From Kiloniellaceae bacterium (lineage in GTDB: Bacteria; Pseudomonadota; Alphaproteobacteria; Kiloniellales; Kiloniellaceae): a stretch of DNA of 15,221 bases. Position 1 is the first letter of the stretch. Each line of letters opens with the position of its first letter. Location of the stretch: the NCBI GenBank assembly GCA_028280915.1, contig JANQKX010000190.1, positions 1-15,221 of the forward strand. The letters are read 5' to 3'. Below are positions 1-8,700 of this stretch, piece by piece. The notes below the pieces were generated by a model. The model saw only the letters and a program-made list of their open reading frames with translations, did not search any database and was not told the DNA's origin. Both the position numbers and the translations under genes were made by a program.

Positions 1-86
1 AAATTGGCCCTTTGAGCCGACGGCAAAGTGATTAGAATGGCCGGGCGGGCTTTGGCCCGACGGGTGGTGATCACGTTGAGGGCGAC
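1..86. other. left-edge non-coding leader
   Basis: The 86 bases before the adaptor ATG hold its ribosome-binding site (GAGGG at 77-81) and a short GC-rich inverted stretch (CGGGC/GCCCG near 43-60) with no T-run. A TGA in frame 1 at 13-15 might end an upstream gene, but too little is present to support this. Confidence 0.4.
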
Positions 87-1355
87 ATGACGCAGCAAAG
101 GGCGACGGATAACGATAGCTTCCAGCCAAGGCGCGGCGGCCGCCTTGCCGCGGCCATTTCCGGCACCGCCGTCCTGGCGCTGCTGCTGGCGGCTTGCGAG
201 GACAAGACGGCCTCGGCGCCGGCCGGCCCGCCGCCGCCCCCCACGGTGGTGGTGGCCGAGGCGACCTCGGGCTCGGTTCCCCTTTATCTGGATGTGATCG
301 GGCTCACCGCCGCGGTCAATCAGGTGGAAGTCCGGGCCCAGGTGGACGGGGTGATCCAACAACGAGCCTTTACCGAGGGCGATATTGTCAAGGAAGGCGA
401 TACCTTATATGTGATCGATCAGCGACCCTATCAGGCGGCCCTGGAACAGTCCCAGGCCCAGGTCAAGCAAAACCAGGCCAGCCTGGACTTCGCCAACGTG
501 GAGGTGAAACGTTTCACCCCCCTGGTCGCGCGCCAGGACGTCTCCCGGGAGCGCCTGCAGTCCCTGCAAGCCACCGCCGACGAGGCCGCCGCCGCCCTGG
601 CCGCCAGCCAGGCCCAGGTGAAAACCGCTCAGATCAACCTGGACTACACCACGGTCAGCGCCCCCTTCGCCGGCCGGGTGGGCCGGGCGATCTATGACCA
701 GGGCAATCTGATCACGGCCCAGGACACGCTTTTGACCAACCTGGTGCAGCTGGACCCCATCTATGTCTACTTCAGCCCCAGCGAACGGCAATACCTTGAG
801 CTGGAGAGCTATCGGGCCAAGGGCGAGCTGCCAGTGAGCGTCTCCTTGGCCGGCGACGAGGAGCACCGCACGGGCGGGCAACTGGACTTTGTGAACCCCA
901 AGGTGGACTATGCCACCGGCACCATCCCCTTGCGCGCCGTTTTTGACAACAAGAACTACGAGCTGCGGCCGGGGCAGTACGCCAACGTCCGGGTCGAGCT
1001 GACCGTCCGGCCCGACCAGGTCCTGGTACCGGCCGAGGCCATCGGTCAGAACCAGGCCAACTTTTTTATCATGGTGGTGGGCAAGGACAACAAGGTGGAG
1101 CGGCGCCAGGTCACCCTGGGTCAGCTCTACCAGGGCCATCGTGTGGTGGAACAGGGCGTCAAGCCGGGGGAAAAGGTCATCATCAAGGGCCTGCAAAAGG
1201 TCCGCGGCGGCAGTGAAGTCAAGCCCCAGCTGGCGCAGGCAAAGTCCCCGGATAGCACTAAATCAGACGATGCTGGCAAAAACCAAGAAAGCAAGGCGAC
1301 GGATAGCAGCGCCGAGGACGGCAAGGCTCAAGACAGCGGCGCCTCGACGAACTAA
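87..1355 (+). CDS. RND efflux periplasmic adaptor lipoprotein (AcrA/MexA family)
   Basis: Membrane-fusion subunit that would bridge an RND inner-membrane pump to an outer-membrane channel. The 422-residue product has a basic N-terminus, a hydrophobic stretch (about 20-36) and a lipobox LAAC with Cys37 as lipidation site, followed by a proline run. Then come the first lipoyl half (about 80-110, with QVDGVIQQRAFTEGDIVKEG), an alpha-hairpin rich in Ala/Gln (about 113-180), the second lipoyl half (TTVSAPFAGRVGRAIYDQG) and beta-barrel and membrane-proximal segments (LDPIYVYFSPSE, LRPGQYANVRV). These are standard features in the standard order. GAGGG six bases upstream supports the ATG start. The last roughly 45 residues are a low-complexity Ser/Asp/Lys/Gln tail beyond the usual end of the family. 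No pump gene follows it; the only pump in the window (5781-8924) is on the other strand. Family assignment is secure; its partner is inferred. Confidence 0.95.
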   Translation: MTQQRATDNDSFQPRRGGRLAAAISGTAVLALLLAACEDKTASAPAGPPPPPTVVVAEATSGSVPLYLDVIGLTAAVNQVEVRAQVDGVIQQRAFTEGDIVKEGDTLYVIDQRPYQAALEQSQAQVKQNQASLDFANVEVKRFTPLVARQDVSRERLQSLQATADEAAAALAASQAQVKTAQINLDYTTVSAPFAGRVGRAIYDQGNLITAQDTLLTNLVQLDPIYVYFSPSERQYLELESYRAKGELPVSVSLAGDEEHRTGGQLDFVNPKVDYATGTIPLRAVFDNKNYELRPGQYANVRVELTVRPDQVLVPAEAIGQNQANFFIMVVGKDNKVERRQVTLGQLYQGHRVVEQGVKPGEKVIIKGLQKVRGGSEVKPQLAQAKSPDSTKSDDAGKNQESKATDSSAEDGKAQDSGASTN

Positions 1356-1367
1356 ACGATCTGAGGC

Positions 1368-1387
1368 TGGGCGCTTCCCAATTTTTT
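1368..1387 (+). terminator. weak candidate intrinsic terminator after the adaptor gene
   Basis: Thirteen bases after the adaptor stop there is a short stem TGGG/CCCA (1368-1371 with 1377-1380, loop CGCTT) followed, after one A, by six T (1382-1387). The stem is only 4 bp, so termination strength is doubtful, but position and T-run fit. Confidence 0.35.
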
Positions 1388-1444
1388 GGCACGGCAACGG
1401 ATCGATCGGCTCCCCCGTGGACGGTCGAAACCGTTAGGCCATAA

Positions 1445-1479
1445 TTCCGATTGTATATTGTTTCGGAAACTACCATAAA
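1445..1479 (+). promoter_or_regulatory. candidate promoter with overlapping dyad upstream of the exported orphan gene
   Basis: TTGTAT (1451-1456) and CATAAA (1474-1479) are separated by 17 bp, resembling sigma-70 -35/-10 boxes with 4 of 6 matches each. An inverted repeat TTCCGA (1445-1450) / TCGGAA (1463-1468) spans the -35 box and part of the spacer, a position where a repressor would act. This is read by eye only. The block is noticeably more AT-rich than its flanks. Confidence 0.35.
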
Positions 1480-1515
1480 TGACGCACTCCATAAGTTGTT
1501 TTGGCGAATTATCAC

Positions 1516-3096
1516 ATGACCGTTTTCAGGAGAACGCTGGCCGCGGTAGCGGCCGTGGGGTTCTTATCCCTGCACAACAATCCCGCTTTTTCCGAGGGTA
1601 GCGAAACCAGCAGCGCTGCCGTAGCCGCCGGAAACGAAGAAACCGGCGCCTTCCTCGAAGCCCTGCAGTTCGTTTTCGAGGAAGACCTGCGGGACCCCAC
1701 ATGGGAATGGCATTTCGATTTTGTCGATCTGAGCCAGATCGACATTCATGACATGGGCTGGGTTCAGCGAGTGCCCTTGACGACATCCACCTTCTCCTGG
1801 TCGGTCATGGAGACAAACCTGGAGGACAGCGCGCTGCGCCAGGCCATCGGCTTTGGCTGGTCCGATCTCAGATCCTACTTCGAATTCGTCAGCCCGACCG
1901 GTACGGTCGCCGGCGTTTCCCTTGACCCGGTGGCCGCCGACTTGGCGCGGATCGGCGCGGCGCTTAAAAACCAGGGCTATGAAAGCGCAGCGCTCAACGG
2001 CGGTCAGGCGGCCTGGTGCCAGCCACCGGTCGCCATTGGTGAAGACCGGGAGTCTTTCGCAAACTTCCTCTATGTGGACGACACCGAGGAAAGGCCCTGC
2101 GTCACCCTCTATAACAGCAGCTTGCTTTGGTCCGGCTCGAAAGAGCTTTTGAACCTCACCCTTTCCGGCCTGGCCAATTCATCGAGCCAAGCGTCCAACC
2201 CCATGCTTCAGTTTGCCGTCGAAGACCTTTATTCCCTTGGTCGAGTGGTGCAAGCCCGCTTGACCCAGACGGCCTATCCCCATGCCGACCTGGCCCGATA
2301 CCTACTTGGGGAGAACGTCCTGCCCGAGACCAAAGCGGTCTTTGATCGGGAAATCCGGAAGTATGACGAGGTGGCCCTGCCGTTTTTCAAGTACGCCATC
2401 ATCGCGGATGTGGATACCGGAGAGGACAACCGGGCCGTCGTTGCCCTGGTTTACGATGATCCGAACACGGCGGAGGCCGCGGCGGCGCGCATGTCCGGTA
2501 TGATGGACAAGCCGGCCCTTCTGACGGAGAGGCCCTATGCCCAGGAATTGATTTACCCCTATGACACGGCGGTCACGACCTCGGACAACGGTTTTGCCAT
2601 GGCCGCTCTTCACCTGGTCCAGCCGCCGGAAACGAAGGCGGGTGACGCTTTTGCCCATCTGTTGCGCCTTTACGATACAATGAATTTTCCATTTTTGTGG
2701 GTCGATCCCAGCTTTGAGTTCCAGGTATCCGAAGAGTTTCGCCGGGACCCCTTTAAGGCCATGGAAAAATACAGCCAGTGGCGCAGACTGACCATTCCCT
2801 TCACGACCGTCAGTTTTTTTGCCGGTATTCCCCAGGTCAGCTTCGTTGAAACACCACCCCAGACTCAACGCGGGGCGAGCGCCTACAAAGATCTGATGAA
2901 GGATCCCCTGGCAATCCTCTCCGACCCCAATGCGCTGCAAGCGCTGGGACAAAATCTACCCTGGACCATCACCTGCCAGTTCAGCCCCGACGAAATGGCA
3001 GGCCTGTCGTCCCTCCAAAAAGACGAACGGCACCCGGTCAGCGTCAAGCTGAATACCTTCCAAGCGCCCTTGTTGATTTTCGATTGCCGGCTCTGA
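1516..3096 (+). CDS. exported protein of unknown function
   Basis: I do not recognise this 526-residue protein. The N-terminus (MTVFRRTLAAVAAVGFLSL, then NNPAFSEG) is a typical Sec signal peptide with a likely cleavage after about residue 25, so the product should be periplasmic or secreted; no later membrane segment or lipobox is seen. The mature part is rich in Phe, Trp and Asp; it includes a segment PTGTVAGVSLDP, then ALKNQGYESAALNGGQAAW (about 130-170), and a pair of short YDDP/YDTA segments in the second half. Two cysteines near the middle (in AWCQPP and RPCVTLY) and two near the end could form disulfides. The ATG at 1516 was chosen over an in-frame TTG at 1501 because it directly begins the signal peptide; neither has a clear ribosome-binding site. 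The gene follows the adaptor by 160 bp with its own candidate promoter and ends 9 bp from the convergent cyclase gene. Confidence 0.85.
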   Translation: MTVFRRTLAAVAAVGFLSLHNNPAFSEGSETSSAAVAAGNEETGAFLEALQFVFEEDLRDPTWEWHFDFVDLSQIDIHDMGWVQRVPLTTSTFSWSVMETNLEDSALRQAIGFGWSDLRSYFEFVSPTGTVAGVSLDPVAADLARIGAALKNQGYESAALNGGQAAWCQPPVAIGEDRESFANFLYVDDTEERPCVTLYNSSLLWSGSKELLNLTLSGLANSSSQASNPMLQFAVEDLYSLGRVVQARLTQTAYPHADLARYLLGENVLPETKAVFDREIRKYDEVALPFFKYAIIADVDTGEDNRAVVALVYDDPNTAEAAAARMSGMMDKPALLTERPYAQELIYPYDTAVTTSDNGFAMAALHLVQPPETKAGDAFAHLLRLYDTMNFPFLWVDPSFEFQVSEEFRRDPFKAMEKYSQWRRLTIPFTTVSFFAGIPQVSFVETPPQTQRGASAYKDLMKDPLAILSDPNALQALGQNLPWTITCQFSPDEMAGLSSLQKDERHPVSVKLNTFQAPLLIFDCRL

Positions 3097-3105
3097 CTTT
3101 GCCCC

Positions 3106-4029
3106 TCATACCCAGGCGTGTGCCCGGACCGGGAAGGTGCCCATGCCGCGGACCTTGGGTGGGACGGCGGTGAAGCGGAAGCCGTCGATGGGCAAAGCCG
3201 CCAGGTTGGTCATATGCTCCACGATAGGGATTTCCGCGCCTAAGAGAACCGTGTGCACCGGCCGCGTCCCGCCGGAGGTGTCATCAATGTTAAGGGAGTC
3301 GATCCCCACCAGGGTCGCGCCTTGATCCCGCAGGTAAACCGCAGCCGCCTCGGTCAAAAAGGGGTGGCTCTCGAAGTACCGGTCCGTGCCCCAATGGCGG
3401 CTCCAACCGGTCTCCACCAGAACCGCCTTGCCGCCGACCTCGCTGGCGGCGAAGGCCGTCCAGTCGATGGCGCGATCAGCAAGCTGGGACTTGCCCGCAA
3501 GCCGCACCACCAGCCCCGGCAGGTTGGAGACCTTTTCCAATAGAAGCCCTTCCAGGTCATGGCCGTCGCGGAAGCGGTGGGCGGGGGTATCCAGATAGGT
3601 GCCCGTGTTGGCCACCATGTCCAAGCGGCCGATCTGAAACTCCGTACCCTCGGCGTAGATTTCCTGGGAATCCACGAAGGACAGGTGATCGCAGATCAGG
3701 GGCGCCGGCAGGCCCTTGTAGGTCACCATGCCGTCCACGATGGTATGGCTGAGATCCACATACCCCGGTTCGAGGCCTTTTTCCCCGCGGTTTCCCATCT
3801 GACCGGCGGCGGGCGCCGCCGCCCGTTTGTGGGGCTCTTCGATGATCTGCTTGCCGATGATTCGAACCTCACCCACCATCAACAGCCGCAGGTCCTTGAT
3901 GATGTAGGCGGCCAGGGCCGCGTCGCTGATGTGGTCCCCGACAATGTCCAGGCGAAAGTCCTGGCCTTGCAGGCCGCCGCCATTGCTGAAATCCACTTCA
4001 AAATCAAAAGACACCCGTTTCTCGACCAC
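3106..4029 (-). CDS. cyclase / kynurenine-formamidase-like family protein with N-terminal extra domain
   Basis: The C-terminal two thirds match the metal-dependent cyclase family (KynB, isatin hydrolase): VDLSHTIVDGM (about 91-101) and NTGTYLDTPAHRF (141-153), then VLVETGWSRHW and LVGIDSLNIDD. The family metal motif is HxGxHxDxxxH; here positions one and five are Asn141 and Tyr145, while Asp147 and His151 are kept, so metal binding must differ or be lost. Residues 1-65 form a separate small segment (FSNGGGLQGQDFRLDI, then YIIKDLRLLMVGEVRI) preceding a linker, so the 307-residue protein is about 90 residues longer than plain cyclases. I recall similar extended forms elsewhere but cannot verify them. 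Start is GTG at 4029, with an AAGGGGAAGGGG purine stretch 7 bases upstream. It lies 27 bp after the TPR gene stop and is probably co-transcribed. Substrate unknown. Confidence 0.85.
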   Translation of the reverse strand: MVEKRVSFDFEVDFSNGGGLQGQDFRLDIVGDHISDAALAAYIIKDLRLLMVGEVRIIGKQIIEEPHKRAAAPAAGQMGNRGEKGLEPGYVDLSHTIVDGMVTYKGLPAPLICDHLSFVDSQEIYAEGTEFQIGRLDMVANTGTYLDTPAHRFRDGHDLEGLLLEKVSNLPGLVVRLAGKSQLADRAIDWTAFAASEVGGKAVLVETGWSRHWGTDRYFESHPFLTEAAAVYLRDQGATLVGIDSLNIDDTSGGTRPVHTVLLGAEIPIVEHMTNLAALPIDGFRFTAVPPKVRGMGTFPVRAHAWV

Positions 4030-4056
4030 GGCCCGCCCCTTCCCCTTGGCGCGCGA

Positions 4057-5697
4057 TCAAGCCGCCGCCTGCTTGCGGCAGTAGCATGACGCGCGGATCG
4101 GCACCTCGGCCCGGGCCGCTGCCTTGTCCAGTTGCACCTTGACCTGCAGCGCCTCGGCGGTCTCGCCCCGGTGGACCAGGCATTCGTGCAAGCCGTGCAG
4201 GCTCCACACATTACCCGGGTGCTGGCAGGCCCGGCTCAAGGTGGCGTCCAGTCCCAGGTCGGCGCGGTAGACCGCCTCGGCCTCGTCATAGCGGCCCTGC
4301 TCGATCAACAGGGCGCCCAAGGCATGCCGGGTCGGCTGCATCCAGCCCCAGGGCTCGTCGTAGGGCAAGGTATCGTCCAGCTCCACCGACTTGCGCAGAT
4401 GAGCAAAGGCCTGGTCATGGTTGCCCTTGTGATACTCCAACTCGCCCAGCATCATTTGCTCGGCCACCGCCAGAATGTCCCGGCAGGTGTTGTTGAACAG
4501 CATGCGGCTTTCCGGCACGGCCCCGTAGGCCGCCGTGAACAGCGCCCGCTCCGCCTCGGCCTCGGCGATGCGGCCGGTATTGGCCAGGGCCACCGTGCGG
4601 GCATAACGCATCATGGCCGCAGTGACGCTGTAGAGTTCGGCGTTTTCCGGCAGGTCCTGGGCCAGGATATCGGCCCAGCGCCCGAAGCGGATCAGCACGT
4701 GCTGCTTCATGGGAAGGAAGCCCTCGAACCAATCGGCCATCTCCCCCAGAAAATCCTCCGGGATGGTCGCGATCAACTCCTCGGCGCTTTCCAGGGCGGC
4801 GGTGGGCTGGCCCAGGAACATGGCGCCATAGATCTTGAAGTGATAGTCGTGGCAGCGGTAGACGGAATAAAAATTGTCCGCCCCTTCTTTGCGTAGGAAA
4901 CGGCGGTCGGCCAAAATGGCGGCATGGTTGCGCGACACCACGTTTTGATAGTCGCCGCACAGCACATCGATGTGGGTGGGCATGTGCAGCAAGTGGCCGG
5001 CGTCGGGCACCAGGGTGGAGAGGGCATCACCCTGGCGCAGGGCCCGCTCGGGATGGGGCGACATCTCCATCAAGTGAATGTACATGTGCAGCAAGCCGGG
5101 ATGGGTCCACGCCCCCGCCAAGCTGTCAAAAGCCCCTTCCAAGACCGCGATGGCCTCCAAGGTATCGGCGCCTTCCGCCGGTTGGCCCGACGGCAGATCC
5201 CACAGCTGCCAGGGCGTCCGGTTCATGATTGCCTCGGCGAAGAGGCAGGCGATATCCAGGTCGCCCCCATGATTTTCATGCACTTTCCGCATGGCATCGG
5301 CATAGGCATCGTTCCAAGGGCAATAGTCCTCTACCGCCGGGTCTTGCGGATAGCGATGAGTGATGGCCTCGATCAAATCCCGTTCCACCGGCGAGACCTG
5401 ATCCGCCAAGGCCCGCGCCTTGGCGATGGATTGGTTGGCCAGGGCCAGGGCAGCAGGTTTTTCACCTTCTTCAAAGGCTTCCCAGGGTTTGTTGTAGTTG
5501 GGTCCGATGGCATAGGCGATGCCCCAGTGGGCCATGGCGCAGGCGGAATCCACGGCTAAGGCCTTTTCAAAACAGGCGATGGCCTCTTCGTGGTTATAGC
5601 CGTAGGTCCAGACCAAACCCCGGTCGAACCAGAGCTGGGCGTCCTCGGAGGTGGTGGTGATTTTCCTCGAATAGCTCCCAAGATCGTAATAGGCCAT
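4057..5697 (-). CDS. TPR-repeat protein, probably cytoplasmic
   Basis: A 546-residue helical-repeat protein with no signal peptide or membrane segment. A clear tetratricopeptide unit is near the N-terminus (WTYGYNHEEAIACFEKALAV, then AMAHWGIAYAIGPNYNKPW) and others near the C-terminus (LGALLIEQGRYDEAEAVYRADL; LHECLVHRGETAEALQVKVQLD). TPR proteins act as protein-binding scaffolds; no catalytic motif is evident, although the central part has many His, Trp and Met residues (GLLHMYIHLMEM, HLLHMPTHIDV) that may mark a specific subfamily. It ends in a short cysteine pair (SCYCRKQ). The ATG at 5697 is preferred over one 24 bases earlier because AAGGGAGGA lies 6 bases upstream of it. The gene sits between the RND pump (83 bp upstream) and the cyclase (27 bp downstream), all leftward, suggesting an operon. 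A role in the pump's function is not shown by the sequence. Confidence 0.88.
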   Translation of the reverse strand: MAYYDLGSYSRKITTTSEDAQLWFDRGLVWTYGYNHEEAIACFEKALAVDSACAMAHWGIAYAIGPNYNKPWEAFEEGEKPAALALANQSIAKARALADQVSPVERDLIEAITHRYPQDPAVEDYCPWNDAYADAMRKVHENHGGDLDIACLFAEAIMNRTPWQLWDLPSGQPAEGADTLEAIAVLEGAFDSLAGAWTHPGLLHMYIHLMEMSPHPERALRQGDALSTLVPDAGHLLHMPTHIDVLCGDYQNVVSRNHAAILADRRFLRKEGADNFYSVYRCHDYHFKIYGAMFLGQPTAALESAEELIATIPEDFLGEMADWFEGFLPMKQHVLIRFGRWADILAQDLPENAELYSVTAAMMRYARTVALANTGRIAEAEAERALFTAAYGAVPESRMLFNNTCRDILAVAEQMMLGELEYHKGNHDQAFAHLRKSVELDDTLPYDEPWGWMQPTRHALGALLIEQGRYDEAEAVYRADLGLDATLSRACQHPGNVWSLHGLHECLVHRGETAEALQVKVQLDKAAARAEVPIRASCYCRKQAAA

Positions 5698-5703
5698 GAT
5701 CGG

Positions 5704-5712
5704 TCCTCCCTT
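5704..5712 (-). promoter_or_regulatory. ribosome-binding site deciding the TPR gene start
   Basis: On the minus strand AAGGGAGGA (complement of 5704-5712) is 6 bases from the ATG at 5697, a near-ideal Shine-Dalgarno placement. The earlier in-frame ATG at 5721 would put this site inside the coding region. Confidence 0.75.
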
Positions 5713-5741
5713 TCGGTTCAATCTGGGTTCACAAACCTAGG

Positions 5742-5759
5742 TCCCCAAAGGATTGGGGA
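5742..5759 (-). other. intercistronic hairpin between pump and TPR genes
   Basis: TCCCCAA (5742-5748) and TTGGGGA (5753-5759) form a perfect 7-bp stem with a 4-base loop, 22 bases after the pump stop codon. No T-run follows on the minus strand, so it is not a standard intrinsic terminator. It could stabilise the upstream mRNA or partly attenuate transcription into the TPR and cyclase genes. Confidence 0.5.
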
Positions 5760-5780
5760 TCAAACGGCGCGCGCGGTGGC

Positions 5781-8700
5781 TTACTCGCCGGCCGCGGGCG
5801 CCTCCTCGACCTGGCTCCGCCCCTGAATCTTTTCGCGCAGGCGCTCGATCACCACGTAGAGCACGGGCACCAGGATGAGGCTCAAGAAGGTGGCGGCGAT
5901 CATGCCGCCGAAAACCGCCGTGCCCAGGGAATGCCGGGCGTTGGAGCCGGCGCCCGCGGCAAAAACCAGAGGCATGACCCCGAAGATGAAAGCAAAGGCG
6001 GTCATTAGGATGGGCCGCAGCCGCACCCGGGCCGCTTCCATGGCGGCCATTTCGATACTCAGGCCCTCTTCCCGGCGGCGGCGCGCGAATTCGATGATCA
6101 GGATGGCGTTTTTACTGGCCAGACCGATCAGCATCACCAGGCCGATCTGGCAGTAGATGTCGTTTTCCAAGCCCCGGATGTGCTGGGCACCCAGGGCGCC
6201 GAACATGGCCAACGGCACCGCCAGCAAGACCATGAAGGGCATGATCCAGCTTTCGTATTGGGCCGCCAGGAACAAAAATACGAACACCAGCGCCAAGGCG
6301 AAGACAAGGGGGGCTACGTTGCCGGCCTTCAGCTCTTGATAGGCGTTACCGGTCCACTCGTAACCCATGTCGCTGGGCAGGATTTCCGCCGCCAGTTCTT
6401 CCATGGCCTGAATGGCCTGGCTGGAGCTGAAGCCCTCCCCGGCGCCGCCCTCGATGTCGGCCGAGCGGAACAAGTTGTAGTGATTGATGGTGCGGGCGCC
6501 GATGCGCGGCTCGAGGGTAACCAACGCGCTGAGGGGCACCATCCCCCCCTGATCGTTGCTCACGTAGATGCGGCCGATGTCCTCCTCGACGGCGCGATAG
6601 TCCGTATCGGCCTGCAAATAGACCTCAAAAACACGACCGAATGCATTGAAGTCATTCACATAATAGGCACCCAGAAAAACTTCCAGCGCGGTGAAGATAT
6701 CATTGATGGACACACCCTGGGACAGAGCCTTGGTGCGGTCCAGGTCGATGAAGAGCTGGGGTGTATTCGCCGCGAAGGTGGTGAAGAGGTGAGACAAATC
6801 CGGTCGTTCGTTGCCCCGCGCCACCATTTCATCGGTGATCGCGCTCAGTCTCTGCAGGGATCCGCTGGTATAGTCCTGTATCTCCAATTCAAAGCCACCG
6901 GTCGCCGACAAACCACGGATAGAGGGTGGATTAAAAGCAATAACAATGGCTTCTGGGATTTCGTTGAACTCTGCCTGAACTTTTTTGATAATGCCCGCCG
7001 CCGAGGTTTCAAAGGTGGTGCGATCCCCCCAGGGCGCCAAGACGGGAATGATGGAAGCCACGTTGGGCGCCGTCGTGTTGGCAACGATGCTGAATCCCGT
7101 GAATGTAATCACATTGGCAACGCCCGGTGCGTTGTGCAGTATCTCCGCCACTTTGTTGGAAATCTCTTGGGTGCGGTCGATGGCCGTGCCTTCGGGCGCC
7201 TGCAGGGAAACAATAAAGTACCCCTGGTCCTCGTCCGGAATGAATCCGGTGGGTACCACCTGAAACATCCAGTAAGTGGCCCCGAGCAAGGCCACAAAGC
7301 CCAAGGCGACGATGTACCACAAGCGGGCCATGACTCCCACCGCCCGCTCATAGAACTGGGTAAACCACTCAAAGCCCTTGTCGAAAGCTTGGCTAAAGCG
7401 GTTCTTGGACCGCTTGCCCACCGGGCGCAGGAAAACCGCGCAGAGGGCCGGGCTGAGTGTCAGGGCGTTGAGCGCCGAAATCCCAACGGCGCAAGCAATG
7501 GTCAGGGCGAATTGCTGGTAGAGTTCGCCGGTGACCCCGGGGATGAAGGCGACGGGGACAAAAACCGCCATCAGCACCAAGGTGGTGGCCACGATGGGGC
7601 CCGTGACCTGGGCCATGGCGTTGCGCGCCGCCTCCAGGCGGTTCATATCGCCCTCTTCCATATGCCGGGACACGTTTTCCACCACCACGATGGCATCGTC
7701 GACCACCAGGCCGACGGCCAGCACCAAGCCAAAAAGGGTTAAGGTATTAATGGAAAAGCCCAGCACGTTCATGAGGGCGAAGGTGCCGACCAGGCAAACC
7801 GGGATGGTGATGGCGGGAATGAGTGTCGCCCGAAAGCTCTGCAAAAAGACGATGATGACCAGGAAAACCAGGCCGATGGCCTCGAGCAGGGTGTAGATCA
7901 CCTCACGGATGGATTCGCGCACAAACAAGGTGGTGTCATAGATGACCACGTATTCCAGGCCGCTCGGAAAACGTTCACCCAATTCCTTCATTTTTTCCCG
8001 TATACCATTGGAAATATCCAAGGAATTGGCACCGGCTAGCTGGAAAACACCGATCCCTACGTTCGGCTGGCCATTCAAATCGGCGAAATTGTTATAGGCC
8101 TGGGATCCCAACTCCACCCGCGCCACGTCCTTGAGCCGCACCACGGCCCCGTCGTCGCCGGTGCGCACGATGATGTCGCCGAACTCCTCCGGCGTGGTCA
8201 GCCGTCCCAAGGTGGTCAGGGTGTACTGGAATTTCTGCCCCTTGGGCGCGGGGGGCTGGCCGAGGGAGCCGGCGGCCACCTCCTGATTCTGCTCCTGGAC
8301 AGCCGACAAAACATCGTTGGCGGTCAGACCCATGCTGGCCAGTTTGTTCGGGTCCAGCCAGATCCGCATGGCATAGGTACGTTGGCCCCAAACCGTGATC
8401 TCGCCCACGCCGGGGACCCGCTTCAAGGCGTCAAGGATGTGGATGGTGGCGTAGTTACTGACGAAAATCTGGTCATAACGGTCGTCGGGCGAGAGCAGCT
8501 GGATCGCCAGGGTCAGGTCATTGGACTGCTTGGTCACCGAGATACCCTGGCGCTGGACTTCGTCCGGCAATTGGGCCTGGGCGATGGAGACGCGGTTTTG
8601 CACGTCCACGGCGGCGATATCCAGGTCGTAGCCCACCTCGAAGGTGACGATGATGTTGGAGGTGCCGTCGTCCGAACTGGTGGAAGACATGTAGGTCATG

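Noticed and set aside
1501..1515. TTG start five codons before the ATG of the exported orphan
   Set aside because: The added residues precede a complete signal peptide that begins at the ATG, and TTG has no ribosome-binding site.
4132..4896. Plus-strand frame antisense to the TPR gene
   Set aside because: Composition is typical of antisense to a high-GC gene; no start signal and no motif.
6180..7742. Long plus-strand open frame antisense to the RND pump (520 codons)
   Set aside because: The pump on the minus strand is a textbook family member over its whole length; high GC produces long antisense frames. The antisense product is His/Gly/Arg-rich with no recognisable motif.
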